Source of the DNA: Gongronella butleri
Lineage: Eukaryota; Mucoromycota; Mucoromycetes; Mucorales; Cunninghamellaceae
Direction of reading: 5' to 3'
DNA: 64,000 nt
Assembly: GCA_025201375.1 (NCBI GenBank)
Contig: JAIWZP010000026.1
Span: 372,001 to 436,000, forward strand
The translations under genes and the position numbers were made by a program. Shown one piece after another: positions 44,170-58,181 of this stretch. Under the pieces are notes generated by a model. That model was given only the letters and a program-made list of their open reading frames with translations. It did no database searches and was not told where the DNA came from. The number at the start of each line of letters is the position of its first letter. Positions within the stretch are counted from its first letter, which is position 1.

Positions 44170-47100
44170 TTTGTGGAGCCATCCAGGCGAAGATAGGCAA
44201 AGCCGCGATAATTCATAAAGTCCTCCATGATGCTCATGATTTGCGTCATTTGGAAAAAGATGAGAACGCGATGGCCGGTCTCGCGCAATTTTGGCAACAT
44301 GCGGTCCAGCAGCTCAAACTTGCCCGACGTGCGATACAGCATGTCATTGGATTGACGGCTGGGATTGACCGAATTTTCCACGCCTTCAAAGACAAACGGA
44401 TGGTTGCAAATCTTGCGCAGCTGCATGAGGGTATTGTTGAGGCCCTTGACATTGACTTTGCTGGAAGATTGGAAGAAAAAAAGTCAGCAAATCACAAAAC
44501 ACTTGAAAAAAGACTTTTTTCTTTTTTCTTTTTTTTCTTTTTACCCTTTCTCATTCTGGGAGGTATACATGATGCCGTTCTTCTTCATCTGGTTGTACAG
44601 ACGCGATTGGAGCGCGGAGAACTTGCACTTGATGACGCGCTCGACCTTGTCAGGTAGCTCGGACTCGACATCCTTTTTGAGACGGCGCAGCAAAAAGGGG
44701 CGCAGCACCTTGTGCAGACGCTTGATGATCAGCAGCTGTTCTTCTTCGTTTAGGTCGATGCGGTCCTGGACGCCTTGCGTGGAGAAGGGGGTATTGAACC
44801 ATTCTTCAAACGTCTTGACACTCTTGAAGATCTTGGGGAGAATAAAATTGAGAATGGACCACAGCTCAGGCAGGTTGTTCTAAAGAAAAAGAAAAGCGTG
44901 TGAGCGCAATGGATCGAGGACCGAGGGCAAAATTGTTATTTTCTTTTGGCGTTTTACCTGGAGCGGCGTGCCAGTAAGAACGAGGCGATAACGCGTGTGA
45001 TAATAGGAACGCAGGGTCAGTGTGAGCTTTGAATTGGAGTTTTTCATGCGATGGCCTTCGTCAATGATCAGATGCAGCCATTTGATCTTGCTGAGAACAG
45101 GGCGATCCTTGATGATGTATTCAAACGTCGTGAGCAGCACCTGGAACCCGCCCTGGCGGATCTCCATCTGCAATGCGCGTCGGTTTTGCGGCTGGCCCTT
45201 GTACACAATCTTTTTCACAGACGGCGCCCACTTGTCAAATTCCAAGTGCCAGTTGGTCAGGGTCCTAATCGGATGAAAAAAAAAAATGAGAAAATGGGGG
45301 GGGGGGGTTCAAACAAGCGCGTGGGCTATTTTGAAAGCGCAAAAATGAGGTTTTTCTTACGATAATGGCACGATGATCAAATAGGGGCCTTGCTGCTTTT
45401 TGAATTCAATGAGGTAGGTGATGAGACTGATGGTCTGGATGGTTTTGCCGAGACCCATTTCATCGGCCAGGATGCCATTGAGGTGATTGTTGTAGAGCGA
45501 CACCATCCATTGGAGACCCTTGATTTGGTAGTCCTTGAGTGTACCGCCAACAAGGATGGTTGGCTGGCGCACTTCTTCTTTGACGCGATGCGTGATCTTG
45601 AAGTAATCGAGCTTTGTGTCGGGGTCGACGGCCGAATTCTCGTCGTCTTCGTCGACGGCGTTGTCGGCAAGAAATTCGCGATGGTCGCTCTGCTGGTCGA
45701 GCACGGCCTTGGTCAGGGATTCGAGGAAAGAGCCTGTCTGCTTGAGCAGCTGCGTCAGACGCGTGTCCTTGGCCTCGTCAATCAGCTTCATGTACGCTTC
45801 TTCATCGTCATTCTTGAGCGCCTTGAGACGCTCCTTGGAGATGCGCTCTGCCTTTTTCTGCTCTTCCTTTTCAATGTGCTGGTGCAATTGGATCACCGCA
45901 CGTCCAAGCTTGGATTGCTTGGCCTGCCAGTTGCGCTGCACCGCCGTCAAGTTGCGTCCGTGGTCACAAATCGCTTGCAAATGATCCATGTGGATCTTTT
46001 TCTCCTTTTGCTCGCGCTCTACACGCTGCTGACGCTCCACAGTGTCCGCCGCACGCGCGTCATTCAACGACAACTTCTTCATCTTGCGGTAGCCCATTCG
46101 GTCCACCGTCGTCGCCACCATGGCACCGCGTGTCATCCCAAGCACGAATTCTTGACGGAGCTAAATTGAGAGAAAAAAATGAAAAATCAGCTTTTTTTTG
46201 TCTTTTTCTGCCTCTTTTCTTTTTTTTTGGTCTACCTTTTGTTGCTTTTGAAGCAATCGCAGCGCCCTGTTTTCAATTTCCAATTGTTTGTGCGCGGGTT
46301 CGTCACGTTTGGAGACGGCCTTTAGGTGACGAGCGAGGAAGTCCTTGCGCTGTGCAATGCGTGCCTGAATGCGATATTCCTTTTCGCGTTGCACGAGCTT
46401 GGGGTCGATGCCGGCGGGCGTGATGCTCGGGATGAGCAAGTGTTGCTGACGCGCCGCGTGTGTGTACGACGAAATTGGCTTTTTGAGCAGGTGGTACGGC
46501 GACGCAAATGCATTGAATTCTTTGACAGGCGGCTTAGGGGCCGGTGCGCCGGGCGACGACGTGGCAAGACCAGCCGAGGCAGGTGACGCGGGCGCCATGG
46601 GCGGCACCAATGGTGTAGGCGCATTGGTGGCGGTCGCAGACGCGGCGGAGGCAGCACTGGGAGGACCTGAAGGAGCCATTGACGCCGCGGAAGGCGACGC
46701 CACCTGCTGCTGCTGAGGTGCCACCTGTGGAGGCTGCTGCTGTTGCTGTTGTTGTTGTTGTTGTTGCTGTTGCTGCTGTTGCTGCTGCTGGAACGGCGAG
46801 CTCGCATTGGATGCGCCTGTGGGCGTGGTGGACGTGGGCGTGGGGATGGATGATGCCGCCGACGCCGACGCAGGCACATAGTTGGGATCCAAAGGCGTCA
46901 TGATCCATTGCAACAATGGGGGCGGCAATGGCTCGTTGTTGGTCATGAGCTTGTATGCCGTGATTTGATGTCGCAACATCCCCACCTGCGTCGGCGTTAA
47001 ATGCCGGTATGAAAGTCCCGGAGATGGCGACATGCCTACAATGACAGAGTAAAAGAAAAAAAAAAGAAAAAAAATAGGCAAATGTGAGAAAGCGAGCCCC

Positions 47101-47501
47101 CATGGCCGTCTCTTTTTCTACCTCGCTTTTTTTGCCGTTTTTACCTTGCTGTATCCTTTGAGGTTGCTGAGGCATAGGTGGCCGCTGCTTTTGCTGGTGC
47201 TGTTGTTGGAATTGATGCCGTTTCTGCGTCTGTATCTGCCTCAGCAAGTGCATCAGGCCCGCTAACTCGGGGTGCGTTTCTTCACTGGCCCCTTGCTGCT
47301 TCAAAAACTGTACCCTCTGTCAAAAAAATGAGCAAAAAAAGCAAAAAAATAAATAAAAAAAGCAGAAAACAAAAGGTGGGTGGCCTTTTCAGCGTGACTC
47401 TTCAGAGTAATTACCTGCAACAAGGCATTGAATTTATCCACGTTTGGGCCTTGGCCCGCACCATTGGGCGGTAGGCCATTCATACCATGGAGAGAGCTCA
47501 T
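42425..47501 (-). CDS. SNF2: SWI/SNF chromatin-remodelling ATPase SNF2 (Brahma/BRG1 type)
   Basis: Eleven exons on the minus strand (47501-47415, 47316-47145, 47035-46236, 46160-45361, 45264-44958, 44879-44545, 44460-44169, 44074-43727, 43656-42983, 42903-42669, 42595-42425) join in phase to 1406 residues. Domains in order: QLQ (~98-130, [13 protein letters not shown]); a Pro/Ala/Gln region with an 18-Gln tract; HSA (~340-450, binds actin-related proteins); ATPase lobe 1 with DEMGLGKT (~589) and DEGH; lobe 2 with [15 protein letters not shown] and DRAHRIGQ (~980); an SnAC-like region; an AT-hook-like KKRGRPKKG (~1225); and a complete bromodomain (~1260-1345, [24 protein letters not shown]). 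The catalytic core of the SWI/SNF complex, sliding and evicting nucleosomes. Full-length and intact. Confidence 0.96.
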
Positions 47502-48027
47502 TGTCAAGGGTGGAAAGCGATCCTATCTATAAAAGTCGTGAGACAAACGCCAAAAAGCCAAAAAGCCAAAAATGCCCCTCTTTCTTACGCAATGAAAAAA
47601 AGAAAAAAAGAAAAAAAGCAAAAGGGACCGCACAGAAAGAAGAAAAAGAGAAAAAAAGGGGAGGGGGGAAGAAAAAGACTGAGAGAGAGAGAGGAAAGGG
47701 CAAGCCAAAAAAAAAAAAGTGAGAGAGGAGGAGAGAGAAACAACGCAGCCGCATGCTGATTGGCTGCCATCTTATTTTTTTTTTCTTGCCCTTGCGAAAA
47801 AAAAGTTCACTGCCCTCCCCCTCTCTCTCGCTCTCGCTTTTTCACTCTCTCTCTCTCTCTCTTTTTTCTTTTCATCTTTCCCTTTCCTACCCTTTTTATT
47901 GCCAAGGTAACTTTTGCCTCGTCCCCATCTGCACACTTTGCTCGTCCTTGGACGACAAATTGGCTGCTTGACTCGCTCCATCTTGCTCATCTGTCTCTTT
48001 TTTTTTTTCTAATGATTGTCTTAGGAG
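47502..48027. promoter_or_regulatory. Divergent SNF2/PP2A promoter region
   Basis: 526 bp; purine-rich in the left half and CT-rich (47817-47870) in the right, i.e. pyrimidine-rich on the coding strand of both genes. No TATA box recognised. Confidence 0.45.
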
Positions 48028-49244
<1,217 letters not shown>

Positions 49245-50277
49245 TGGGTTTCTCCCCTCTTTGCCTCCTCTCTTTATTGCGCGCGCTCAAGAAGCACACC
49301 ATCTGCGTGTTTGTATTTGATTCATAGTTGATCATTCTTTCGTCTTATCTTATTTTTCTCCTTTTCTGCCTCTGATTTACCCTTCTTCCTGCTTCTCAAT
49401 GCCCTTTCTCTCTCTCCTTCACGTTCATCTTCTTTGTATTTATCTTTGCTTCCCTCTTCCCCTCCCCCCTTTGTTCAGAACCTAATAAACTAGGATTTCA
49501 TCACAATAACCTGGCCCCTTGTTGCATTGTCGTGTCGCACAATAGTGTTCTGTGATAGGACACATAGAGAGAGTGTCAATTTTGGCCTGTTGATATCAAA
49601 ACTCGCCAAAAAAGCGATCGTTTGGCATGATATTTTCTCTGCGGACAAGAGACGCGCTCGAGTATCATTTCGGCTCCGCTTGCCTGACCCGATGAACGGA
49701 CTTTGGCACGCTGGTCGGCTGGTGCCATGCGATCATAGATTTCAAGCGCGATTTTCTTGGTAGTAGCGAACAAGCGAGCCACGATGTCGCGTGCTGTCAT
49801 GACAAAAGAAGCAGAATCTCATTCTCTGTCCAATGACATCGGATCACCGGTTTCATCAACATTCATGCAACCAAAAATGAGCGAGAATTGCAGTTTCTAA
49901 AATTCGACTTTGATTTCTTTTTTTTTTTTTCTCGACACCCGCACGATCGATATCTGATTTTTACAGTGGTAGGTCGCGTCATGTTTTATCCACGAAAATT
50001 AAAAGATGGACGGATCAAGCTCTAATTTTGTGTGTAAAATAGCAACAATTTGTTCTTTGCATTTTTCGAGTGCTGAGTGGCAATTTTTTTTTTTTCGAAC
50101 AGAGAAAAGACACGCTTCACCTCGTTCACAAGCACACAAAGGCTCATTATAATGACCGCATCATAGCAAATGGACGTGCAAAACGTGAAAAGACTCAATG
50201 TTCTCTTTTTTTATCATGTCATACAGAACTCTCATCCAATTTTGCTTGCACGCTTAAAAAAAAAAAAGGAATCAAAT
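49245..50277. other. Intergenic between PP2A and UBA3
   Basis: Contains AATAAA at 49484-49489. A minus-strand frame at 49576-49800 (74 aa, MTARDIVARLFATTKK...) has reasonable composition but no recognised domain; I do not call it a gene. Confidence 0.4.
49484..49489 (+). terminator. Polyadenylation signal of the PP2A gene
   Basis: AATAAA 240 bases after the stop codon, giving a CT-rich 3' UTR. Confidence 0.5.
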
Positions 50278-52010
50278 TTATTGCGATGCCTTCCAGCTGA
50301 CGAGCAATTGCAAACTGACGGGCAGCGAGGCATCCGTGATGGTGATTGTATCACCCGCCTCCAGCAGCTCCGACAGCGGCTTTTCCAGGTTCTCGCGCGT
50401 TGCCTTTTCCAACATGGGCGGCGCTTGCATGTACAGAGAGCGCGACGCCGTGCGCAGACTCGGCTTTTTCAGTTGCCTAGATGAAAAATAAAAGAGATGA
50501 GCACAAAAAAAAGCCAAATTCCACCATTAGGCAAGAAGAGCTGCTATAATTTACACATCAGGCTTCTCTTGGAGCCATTCCATGAGCTCCGTGAGGGTCA
50601 TGTCGGGATTCAATGCGGCGGTCATGGACGCGTTGCCGCACACGGGGCAGTCCGGCTTCTTTTGATGCTCAAACGTGTAGGTATAGATGCCGTCGTTGCC
50701 CGTATACATCATGTAGTTGTTGAGGAACGAGGCCGTGCCCGTGGCAATCTTGAATGCCTCATTGCAGCATGCCGCAGCCACAATCGCATTTGTCGACGCG
50801 ATGGCCGGGATGATGTTCTTGACAACACCCTGCGTCAGCGCGTACGTGATGCCCGTGATATTGAATTGCGCACCACGCGTTGTCGCCGTCTCAAATAGCC
50901 ATTGGATGTGCTCAGGGTTGTCCGTGTCAAGCTTGGTCTCGCCTAAAATAAAAGTGAATATCATGGACATGAACGCGTCACGTCGTTTTTTTTCTATTTT
51001 TTTTTTTTCATGAAAAATTACCCCACGTCTTTGGCCACTCCAGCTGTGACGCCCACTCAATGCAATGCTCGGGTAAACGCGGGGTATTGGCAATCGTACA
51101 GATAGGGTAGGTCGTGCGCTGGTTGAACATGTCCAGGGAACACTCGTAGCAGGAAGTCATGCCTGGTAAAATGACACGCGCCTGGCCCTTGAAACCTAAA
51201 AAAAATATACAGTGAGCCCCCAATTGTGACAAAAAAAAAAAATAAAAAAAAAAAGAAAAAAAGGACGGGCGGAGACAGAGAGAGGGATGACGTGTTTTAC
51301 CTTCCGTGCCGCCGTCAATCATGGGTTTCCAAGTTTCGAGGTTGCCTTCCTCGACCATGTCCTGCAGCTTGGCATTAATCCAGCGACGTGCCTGGATGGA
51401 GTCGAGACCGCAGATGACAAGGCGGAATTGGCGATAGTAATCGTCGTCCTTGTCTTGGATGCGGCCAAAATATGCCTCAATGTGCACCCCGGGCACGCGC
51501 GCCATGACAAATTCGGCAGCGACGGTCGCCTTTGGCCTGCCAATGTCCTTTGCGCGGAACAAGAATTGTCGATTAAGATTGCTGATGTCGATCGTGTCCA
51601 TGTCAATGACGTGCAATTGCTTAAATCCCGTCAACGCCAAATTCTTGAGAATCTCACAGCCAAGACCGCCAGCGCCAATCACCAGCACCTTGCACTGCTC
51701 CAATTCCTCGGAAATCTGAATAAAAGCAGCCAAAAATGAGCGACACGTCTAGACTTTTGCCGCCGCTTTCCAAAACGCACGTTTCAGGCGACAAAAAGCA
51801 ACACTTACGGAAGGATCGTCCAGTGGCATCATAATACCTTGGTCACCCTCGGGTTCTTCCTCGTCGACAGCCATGGGCGGCGAGGGGGCTCTCTCTTTGT
51901 GCCAAAAAAAAAAAAACAGTCAAACAATGGGTTTTGCCAGGTTGCAAGCTTTTACCATCAGTACGCTGTCGTTTAACTTCAGACTCAAGCATTTGCTCTT
52001 GTCTTTTCAT
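50278..52010 (-). CDS. UBA3: NEDD8-activating enzyme E1 catalytic subunit UBA3
   Basis: Six exons on the minus strand (52010-51956, 51894-51809, 51715-51301, 51195-51022, 50942-50555, 50476-50278) give 438 residues. A short charged leader is followed by [12 protein letters not shown] (~57-68, ATP-binding loop), [29 protein letters not shown], a zinc pair CYEC (201/204) with CPVCG later, and [19 protein letters not shown], where Cys218 is the thioester-forming residue. The C-terminal ubiquitin-fold domain ([19 protein letters not shown]) recruits the E2 UBC12. With its APP-BP1/ULA1 partner it adenylates and transfers NEDD8 to activate cullin ligases. The N-terminal exon was chosen because it joins in phase and begins with the first ATG. 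Confidence 0.94.
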
Positions 52011-52263
52011 GTAAGAAACAGAAGAAAAAGGGGTGTGTGTCGTGTCTGCACTCGAGAAAGAGTGCTGGAAAAAGCTGAGAAAAGAAGGGGCGGGTAACAA
52101 AAGACGAGTGGAGCTTGAATTCAGGGGGACAAGTTGCACGAAACAGCCTCAATTCGACTGTATACGCCGCAGTCAGATCGCAGCCTTCATAAAAAACCAA
52201 ATTCGACACGCAAGACGCGCCAACGCGTGCGTAACCCGTGTCTTTTTATTCAACCAATTCTAT

Positions 52264-53062
52264 TTATTCCTTGCTGCTGGCCTCTTTCTTTGTCAATTGA
52301 TCCTCATAGCCATCTAAAGATGAAAAACGCGATGAGCGCCTTCGTGTCCGGACTTGAGCGCATCCCAATGGGTTGTCAAATCGCGGTCAAAACGCATATG
52401 CGCGCCATTGCGTGCCACTTAATCGAGTTTTAACCCTGTTCACTTACGTTTCTTGAGATCAGACAATGTTTCCTCGGGATCGGACAGCGTTTGCAGGTGC
52501 ACCATCTCGTAAAAGCCGCGATACGTCAGGCGATTCTTGCCGTCAACGTCAAAAGACTCGGCGATTTCCTGCAAAAATAGGGGATGAGGATCAATGGCAC
52601 GCGTTTTTCCGCGTTTTTCGGGCCATTTACCTGCAATGACGACGAATCAAACTATGCATCAATAAAAAGCGGTGTGAGATCAAGCCAATAGACGAATGGG
52701 GACGCGTTGGAAGCGCGTCATGCGCTTAAAACATGGCCCCCCTAGCCAAAAGTCTTACGGGTTCACCATTTGTCGCCTCAGCAAAGGCTTGCAACTCCTC
52801 GGTGCTCCACACGTCATCGTTGTCCTGCGCAAAAAAAAAAAGAAAGAAAGAAAAAGAAAAGGTGGTCAGGTGGTACCAATTGTAGACAAGCGTCCGGATT
52901 TACCTTGTCAAACTTGGTAAAGATCTCCTTGAGGATCTAAAACAAAATTGTGAGTTTCCTTTGTGCGTCACTTTTTTATTATTTTACCTTTTCAACCACG
53001 GGCAAAAACTCGTCGGCGTCGTCAAGAAGCAAGGAAAAAGCGTCAACGGGTTCGGACGGCAT
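52264..53062 (-). CDS. Small EF-hand calcium-binding protein
   Basis: Six small exons on the minus strand (53062-52988, 52936-52904, 52824-52759, 52651-52631, 52568-52448, 52313-52264) give 121 residues. The first EF-hand is canonical: ILKEIFTKFDKDNDDVWSTEEL, written here with loop D-x-D-x-D-x-V-x-S-x-x-E. The exon boundary falls inside the loop. The second (EIAESFDVDGKNRLTYRGF) has DVDGK but Gly at the last ligand position, so it probably binds weakly. The ending LSDPEETLSDLKKHGYEDQL resembles a segment of plant calcium-binding TPR proteins, though no TPR is present. One exon is 21 nt. Role unknown; likely a calcium sensor or adaptor. Confidence 0.78.
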
Positions 53063-53269
53063 ATGATAGTGAGCTTGAAAGGGAAAAGAGAGTGAAGAAA
53101 AATAGAAAGTTTGTGGTCCGCTGTCTTTTTTGCTCATTATTTTGACATTTTCAATTGCCCCTTGTGCACCCACAAGACCCAAAAATAGGGAGGGGCCATC
53201 TGATCCGTGAATGACAATCAATTGGATGTGGGGAACTGGTAAGCAATCATGCTCACGCTTTTTTTATTA

Positions 53270-54306
53270 TTATTTTTGCTTTGGAACGACGTGGTGATAC
53301 AGGTACAAGGACGACAGAAGCTTCATGTCTGGGGAATATTGCCAAGCGTCCTTCAATGGCACGATTTTGAGCGTGATTTGCTCGCCCTCGTCGCGGAGAC
53401 CCGTCAATTTACCTTCCAGTGCCTCAATCTCGGCCTTTGGTAGCGATTTACGGCAGAGAAACAGGCGCAGGAACTCATCTATGCACCGCAAGGAAGAAAT
53501 GGCGCGCGTCAGACGCGCTACATGTCGCTCTCTCTTGTCACTTTCTCTCGATTTTTCTCAATTTTTTGCGATTTTCACTTGCCTGATCCGCCTGCCGAGG
53601 GGTACGCGCCTTTCCAGGCGTCACCATAAGCCAATGCCGTCATGTCGATCAGTTCGCTTGCACTGATGGTCAGGCCAGTCTCTTCCTGCAGCTCACGCGA
53701 CGCGACACCGGCAAAATCGCCGCTTGCATCCAGCATTCCCGCAGGCAGCTCGGCAAAATTCAGGCTAGGTACAGGCACGCGCGGCTGAAGCGTCAAAAGC
53801 ACCTTTTCTTCGCCCGCAGGATCGTCCTGGCTCGTCAGTACAATAAGTACAGACACCGCACCGCCGCGCTAAAGCAACAAAAAACCAAAAAAAGGCAGAC
53901 TGGCGTGAGTTTTCATCGATTTTTTTTTTTTGTGGGCGCTCGCGTGATTGCCTTTTGGATTTACCATAAAGACAATGCCTGGGACGGGTTTGCCCGTGGC
54001 ACGATAGACGGCTTGTGCTTTGAATTTCACAAAGCCGAGTTTTCCGGCGCCGAAATAATCGATGCCTTGCACGTGGATGGCCTGGACGTCCAGCTCGTTG
54101 GTTGCGTGCTGTTCGTGGTCAAAAGCACGCACCCAGTCGCAAAAGGGGCCAAACTCGGGCACGCGTGCGAGGTCGGCAGCGTCAACGGCGTCGCTGACCA
54201 GTGGAACCCGCTGCTTTCCTATGGTGACGCTCGTCATATCTCTGTGAAAAGTAGTATAAAACGCGCGTCGTGGACGATGGAGACCCAAGCGGAAAAGAGA
54301 GAGCAT
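53270..54306 (-). CDS. Nudix hydrolase, ADP-sugar diphosphatase-like
   Basis: Three exons (54306-53965, 53868-53583, 53478-53270) give 278 residues. An N-terminal Arg-rich leader (MLSLFRLGLHRPRRAFY) may target mitochondria. After a domain-swapping N-terminal region comes AELPAGMLDASGDFAGVASR and ELQEETGL, a Nudix box. Its first Glu is replaced by Gly, as in the NUDT14-like group that hydrolyses ADP-ribose and ADP-sugars; the metal-binding REL.EE is intact. PSAGGSDEFLRLFL follows. The second intron has a GC donor (AG|GCAAGT, positions 53582-53581), since only that join restores the frame and the family sequence. Sugar specificity is inferred. Confidence 0.85.
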
Positions 54307-54542
54307 TGACCCCCCGCAGTTGACTGGCGAAAAAATTGGGCAATTGTTGTGTGAGACACAAGATCCGCGCGCCTTTTCTATTTTTGGCCCAATTCCACGG
54401 AACAGAGCTTTTTACATGCATCAAATCATCCGGCTCCTCCAGTTTCCAAACAATTTCCAAACAATTGCAAAAAAAAAGGGGAGATGCAGGGCAGGGTATA
54501 TGGATTTTACTCTTTTTTTTTAAAAAAGTCTACACGAATTGA

Positions 54543-55403
54543 TCAATTGGAAGCATTGATCTTGCGCCAGAGCTTGAAACCTGACAGGCAGCCGCTGACG
54601 AACCCAGCCCACGCCTGGATAGCCGCGGAATGCTTGGGCTCCCAGATGTCACAAGCTAAAAACAAAAAAAAAAAGGAGCAAAAAGGACGATCAGGCCAAA
54701 TTTATATATCCCTCCCCTTTTGTTCCCCCCTTCCCCCATTCACAACAGTGGACGATAAACTAAGGTCATTGAACTTACAACAAAAGATGCCATCCATGAT
54801 CAATTTTGCACATGAGACGCGTGCAATGAGGCGTTTTTGCTGTGTTTGTTCGTCGTTGCCGCGGATGCTCTGCAGGGCGAGGCACGATTTGTGCAGGTCG
54901 ATCCAGATGCCAATGAACCAGCAGTAGATGGCGACCTTTTCAGCGCGTTTGCCGAGTTTAGCATCGACGGTGCCCATTTTATAAAAGCAATAAATGTCAT
55001 CGGCCACCTCGTTGCCCATGGTGTTCCACAACACGGCCCACTGCCATAGGCCGTGCGTAGTTTGCATGTCGCGCACGGTGCCAAGCCAGTGGCCAACGCG
55101 CAACAGCTTGCGTGTCTGCGAGAATTGGCTGACCATGCCGCTCCACCGCTTCGCATCGACGCGCTGATAATAGATAAGGAGCTTGAACGCGTACTGCACA
55201 ATCTTGATGCTCTTGTCGCGGCCCTCCAGTTCCGAAATGTACCGCTGCAGCAGCTCAATCAGCGATCGCTTGGGCTGGGGCTTCTTTTCTTTCAGTGGCG
55301 GCGACATGGCCCGCGGCGGCGATGATGTCGGTGTCGGAAGCAATGTGAACGAGTGTTGAGATTGGTCTCGATGATGTGTCAAGGCGGTATCGGTGGGGGT
55401 CAT
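54543..55403 (-). CDS. PEX11: Peroxisomal membrane protein PEX11
   Basis: Two exons (55403-54779 and 54655-54543) give 245 residues. After a Ser/Thr/Pro leader of ~35 residues come the PEX11 landmarks: LLQRYISELEGRDKSIKIVQY (an amphipathic helix that bends membranes), FSQTRKLLRVGHWLG, WNTMGNEVADDIYCFYKMG, and the C-terminal SCDIWEPKH with a final hydrophobic helix (AGFVSGCLSGFKLW). PEX11 elongates and divides peroxisomes. Length matches the fungal family. The TTG upstream of 55403 was not taken as a start. Confidence 0.93.
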
Positions 55404-55575
55404 CAAGGATGTATCAAGAAAAAAAAAAAGCGGAATAGAATAATAATCAAGGAGAAGAAAAAAAAGACAAAAGAAACAAGGAGTGAAAAAAAAAGAGAGA
55501 GCATTTTATTCATTCCAAATTTGGCCTTCCTCGGAACGGGTCCAACAGGTTGGTCATCATCATCCACGCCCAAAT

Positions 55576-58181
55576 CTAGTCGACCTTGAAAAAAAGAAAA
55601 AATTGATGAGCACAGGCGCCGCTTTCTATTTCTGGGCGGCCCAATCACAAGACGCGCCATTGACCACACGCTTTTTTTTTTTTTTTTGTACCTTGACAGC
55701 TGAGTATATGCGTCGAATCATGCCAAAAGTCGCCAAGAAGCCCAGAGCGCCCGTGGCTAGCCCAAGGAGCGCACAGCCTAAGCCCAATCGGTTCAAAAAG
55801 ATCATACCGCCATGGAAGCCTGCCATCTCGGTCTTGGTCATGTAATAGATCAGGCCATACCTAGCCGTAAAAAAAAAGCAAAAATGCACGTGTCAGCTAC
55901 ATTCCATTTGTTGGGCACTGCGCCAATGGCTGTCAGGCCCACATGACGTCCATTTTTTTTGTTGTGCCTTACATAAAGATGTACAATGAAGAGCATCCGC
56001 CCATGAAGAACGACATCCACCACCAATGGTAATCCTACAAAAAACAAAAGAAAATGAGCGACTTTTTGGCATTGACAAGAGGGGGGAAAAGCGCACCTCA
56101 TTGCACAACTGGAAGAAAATAAGAATAATCGTGACTTCCGCGACAACAATGGCCATGACGCCGCTGCTGGTGACCAGATGGGACATGACCATGGACAGCT
56201 CGCCTTGAAGAATCGATTTAAACAAATCATGCAGGTCGACAAACACAATGGCAAAGGGAATCACGCCACCCAAAAACAAGCTGCAATGAAAAAAAGGGGA
56301 AGGAGACAATGAGTCCCGCGACGCGACGCGTGTTGTTTTTTCATTCATTACCTGATATGGTATTCCTGGTACCATCGCTTCTTGGGGATGAGGCGCGGCA
56401 TTTGCGTGGTGCGCACGGGATTCTCAATGCGATCCTGGCGCTCGCCAACCCAGCTGCCCAAGAACGTCAATGGGACAACGGCCGTCAGCCAAAAGCTGAT
56501 GAGCTTCATCCAACCACGAAACGAGATCGCCAACGACGAATTGGCTGACCATGCAAGCACCGTTTGCGCAAAAAGACATGTCATGATCACGCCAGGCACT
56601 AGAAAGCCCGTCAATGCTGCATTGAATAACCATGACCGTCCACGGAACATCTTGTATACGCGCGCGCTCCAGTAGCCAGCCAACACGCTAAGAAAAAAAA
56701 AAGGATCATGGAACAAGTCAATTGTCTGCATTTCTCCACGTTTCTCATACTTTTTTTCGTTTACCTGGTGAAAATATAGGTCTTTGTCAACAAATGGATG
56801 ATGGACGCAGGATTCGCGAGATGCACCCAGTCATTGGCAATAGACACTGCATCATAAAAAAGGTAAGAGCGAGTCCAATGGTAACAAAAAAAAAAAAAAG
56901 GCTTACCGATAAGATACCCAAGCATCACCATTAATTGAACGCCCGAGCCAAGCAAAGGCGCCAACAGACCGCCATAAATCGGACGACGGAACACGTCGCG
57001 ATGCACCAGGCGCCATCCAACCACGTCATCCAGGTCATCATGAAGCTGCAATCGAAAAAATCAGCACGTTTTTATGGTTTTTTTTTTGTCGACGCTTTTG
57101 CTTACATCGTCAAAATTTGAAGCTTCTTTGCGTGTCGTCTTGAAGATGATGACGAGAACGACGAGCGAGAGGAGCAGCAACATGATGGACATGTTGATGG
57201 ACGACGCCAGGTACGTGTCTGGATTGGGCGCCATGACAAACATGGACCATGGGCGATCGTGTGGCTGCACCTCCTTCCATTTCACCGAGTACGTGAATTT
57301 GACGTTGGTGCGTCGCTCCGTGACTTGCTGCATCAGCGCGTCCATGCTCTTGCGTTGACACTCGCTGTTGAGAAGCGATTCGGGATAAACTTCAAATCCA
57401 ACTAATTGAATCTTGCTGGGATCGCGCTCCTGCCTTGAATACACAACCGTCAACGTCACATGATTGTTGATGAACACGGCGCCATTCTGCATGACAACGA
57501 AAAAAGGAATTGAGCGCGTCTGATGTCCCAATTTGCCTATTTTGCCCATTTTGGTGCTTTTTTTTTTACCGAAACGCGGCCAAGCGGGAAGCCAATGCGG
57601 TAGACGCGAGTGCTGATCTCGTTGGTATAAGAGGCGGTGACGCTCGGCACACTATCTAACCACCTAAAACAATAAAAAATGGGGGGGGTGAGCGCGTGTT
57701 CATGTCAAATTGAAACGAAAAATCGCTTTTACCATTCTATTTGATAATCGTCTAGGATCAGCTGCTTGGCCTCCATGCCATCAGAGACACTCCAAGCCTT
57801 GGAGCATAGGGTCGCACACTCGACATTTTCCAGGGCGCGCACCTAATATATTAAAAAAAGCAAAAAAGGGACGGCTGTCAGACGAATTGGCTAGTGTGGC
57901 GCCTCCATCCGCCCCACTGAGACGTTTACCTGAATATCACTTTGAACTGGCCGATCGCCAAGTAGGTCTTGGTCGATGGTGAGCCACGTGCGCTGCAGGG
58001 CGGTATCTTGAGGGGCACAGACAAAGGGCAAAGAAGTGTAGGGCATCGCAAGGCGGGTGTGTTGAGAAAACACTTTGGCATACGACAAAGGAATGGCCTC
58101 GCCCTTCTCGTACCCTTGCGCACTAACAAAAAGCACCCCGCAGACGAGCAGGCACGCCAGCATTAATACATCGCTGGCCAT
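55576..58181 (-). CDS. Transmembrane 9 superfamily protein (nonaspanin/EMP70)
   Basis: Eleven exons on the minus strand (58181-57930, 57842-57733, 57663-57570, 57486-57106, 57045-56907, 56846-56765, 56687-56352, 56280-56097, 56034-55973, 55860-55692, 55584-55576) give 605 residues. A signal peptide (residues 1-22, MASDVLMLACLLVCGVLFVS) precedes a luminal domain up to about 270. Nine membrane helices follow. Landmarks: KWKEVQPHDRPW, VVGWRLVHRDVFRRP (the family hallmark), SLFLGGVIPFAIVFVD, DYHWWWMSFFMGG and the final helices. The last exon encodes only Val-Asp-stop, so the tail is K-V-D, a Golgi/ER retrieval-like signal of the family. It resides in endosome/Golgi membranes and helps sort membrane proteins. 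Confidence 0.94.

Noticed and set aside
49576..49800. 74-codon minus-strand frame with plausible composition
   Set aside because: Too short, no domain, no promoter or splice evidence; kept only as a note in the intergenic entry.
53065..53221. N-terminal extension of the EF-hand protein
   Set aside because: The frame is open upstream but reads through pyrimidine-rich leader; the ATG at 53062 fits better.
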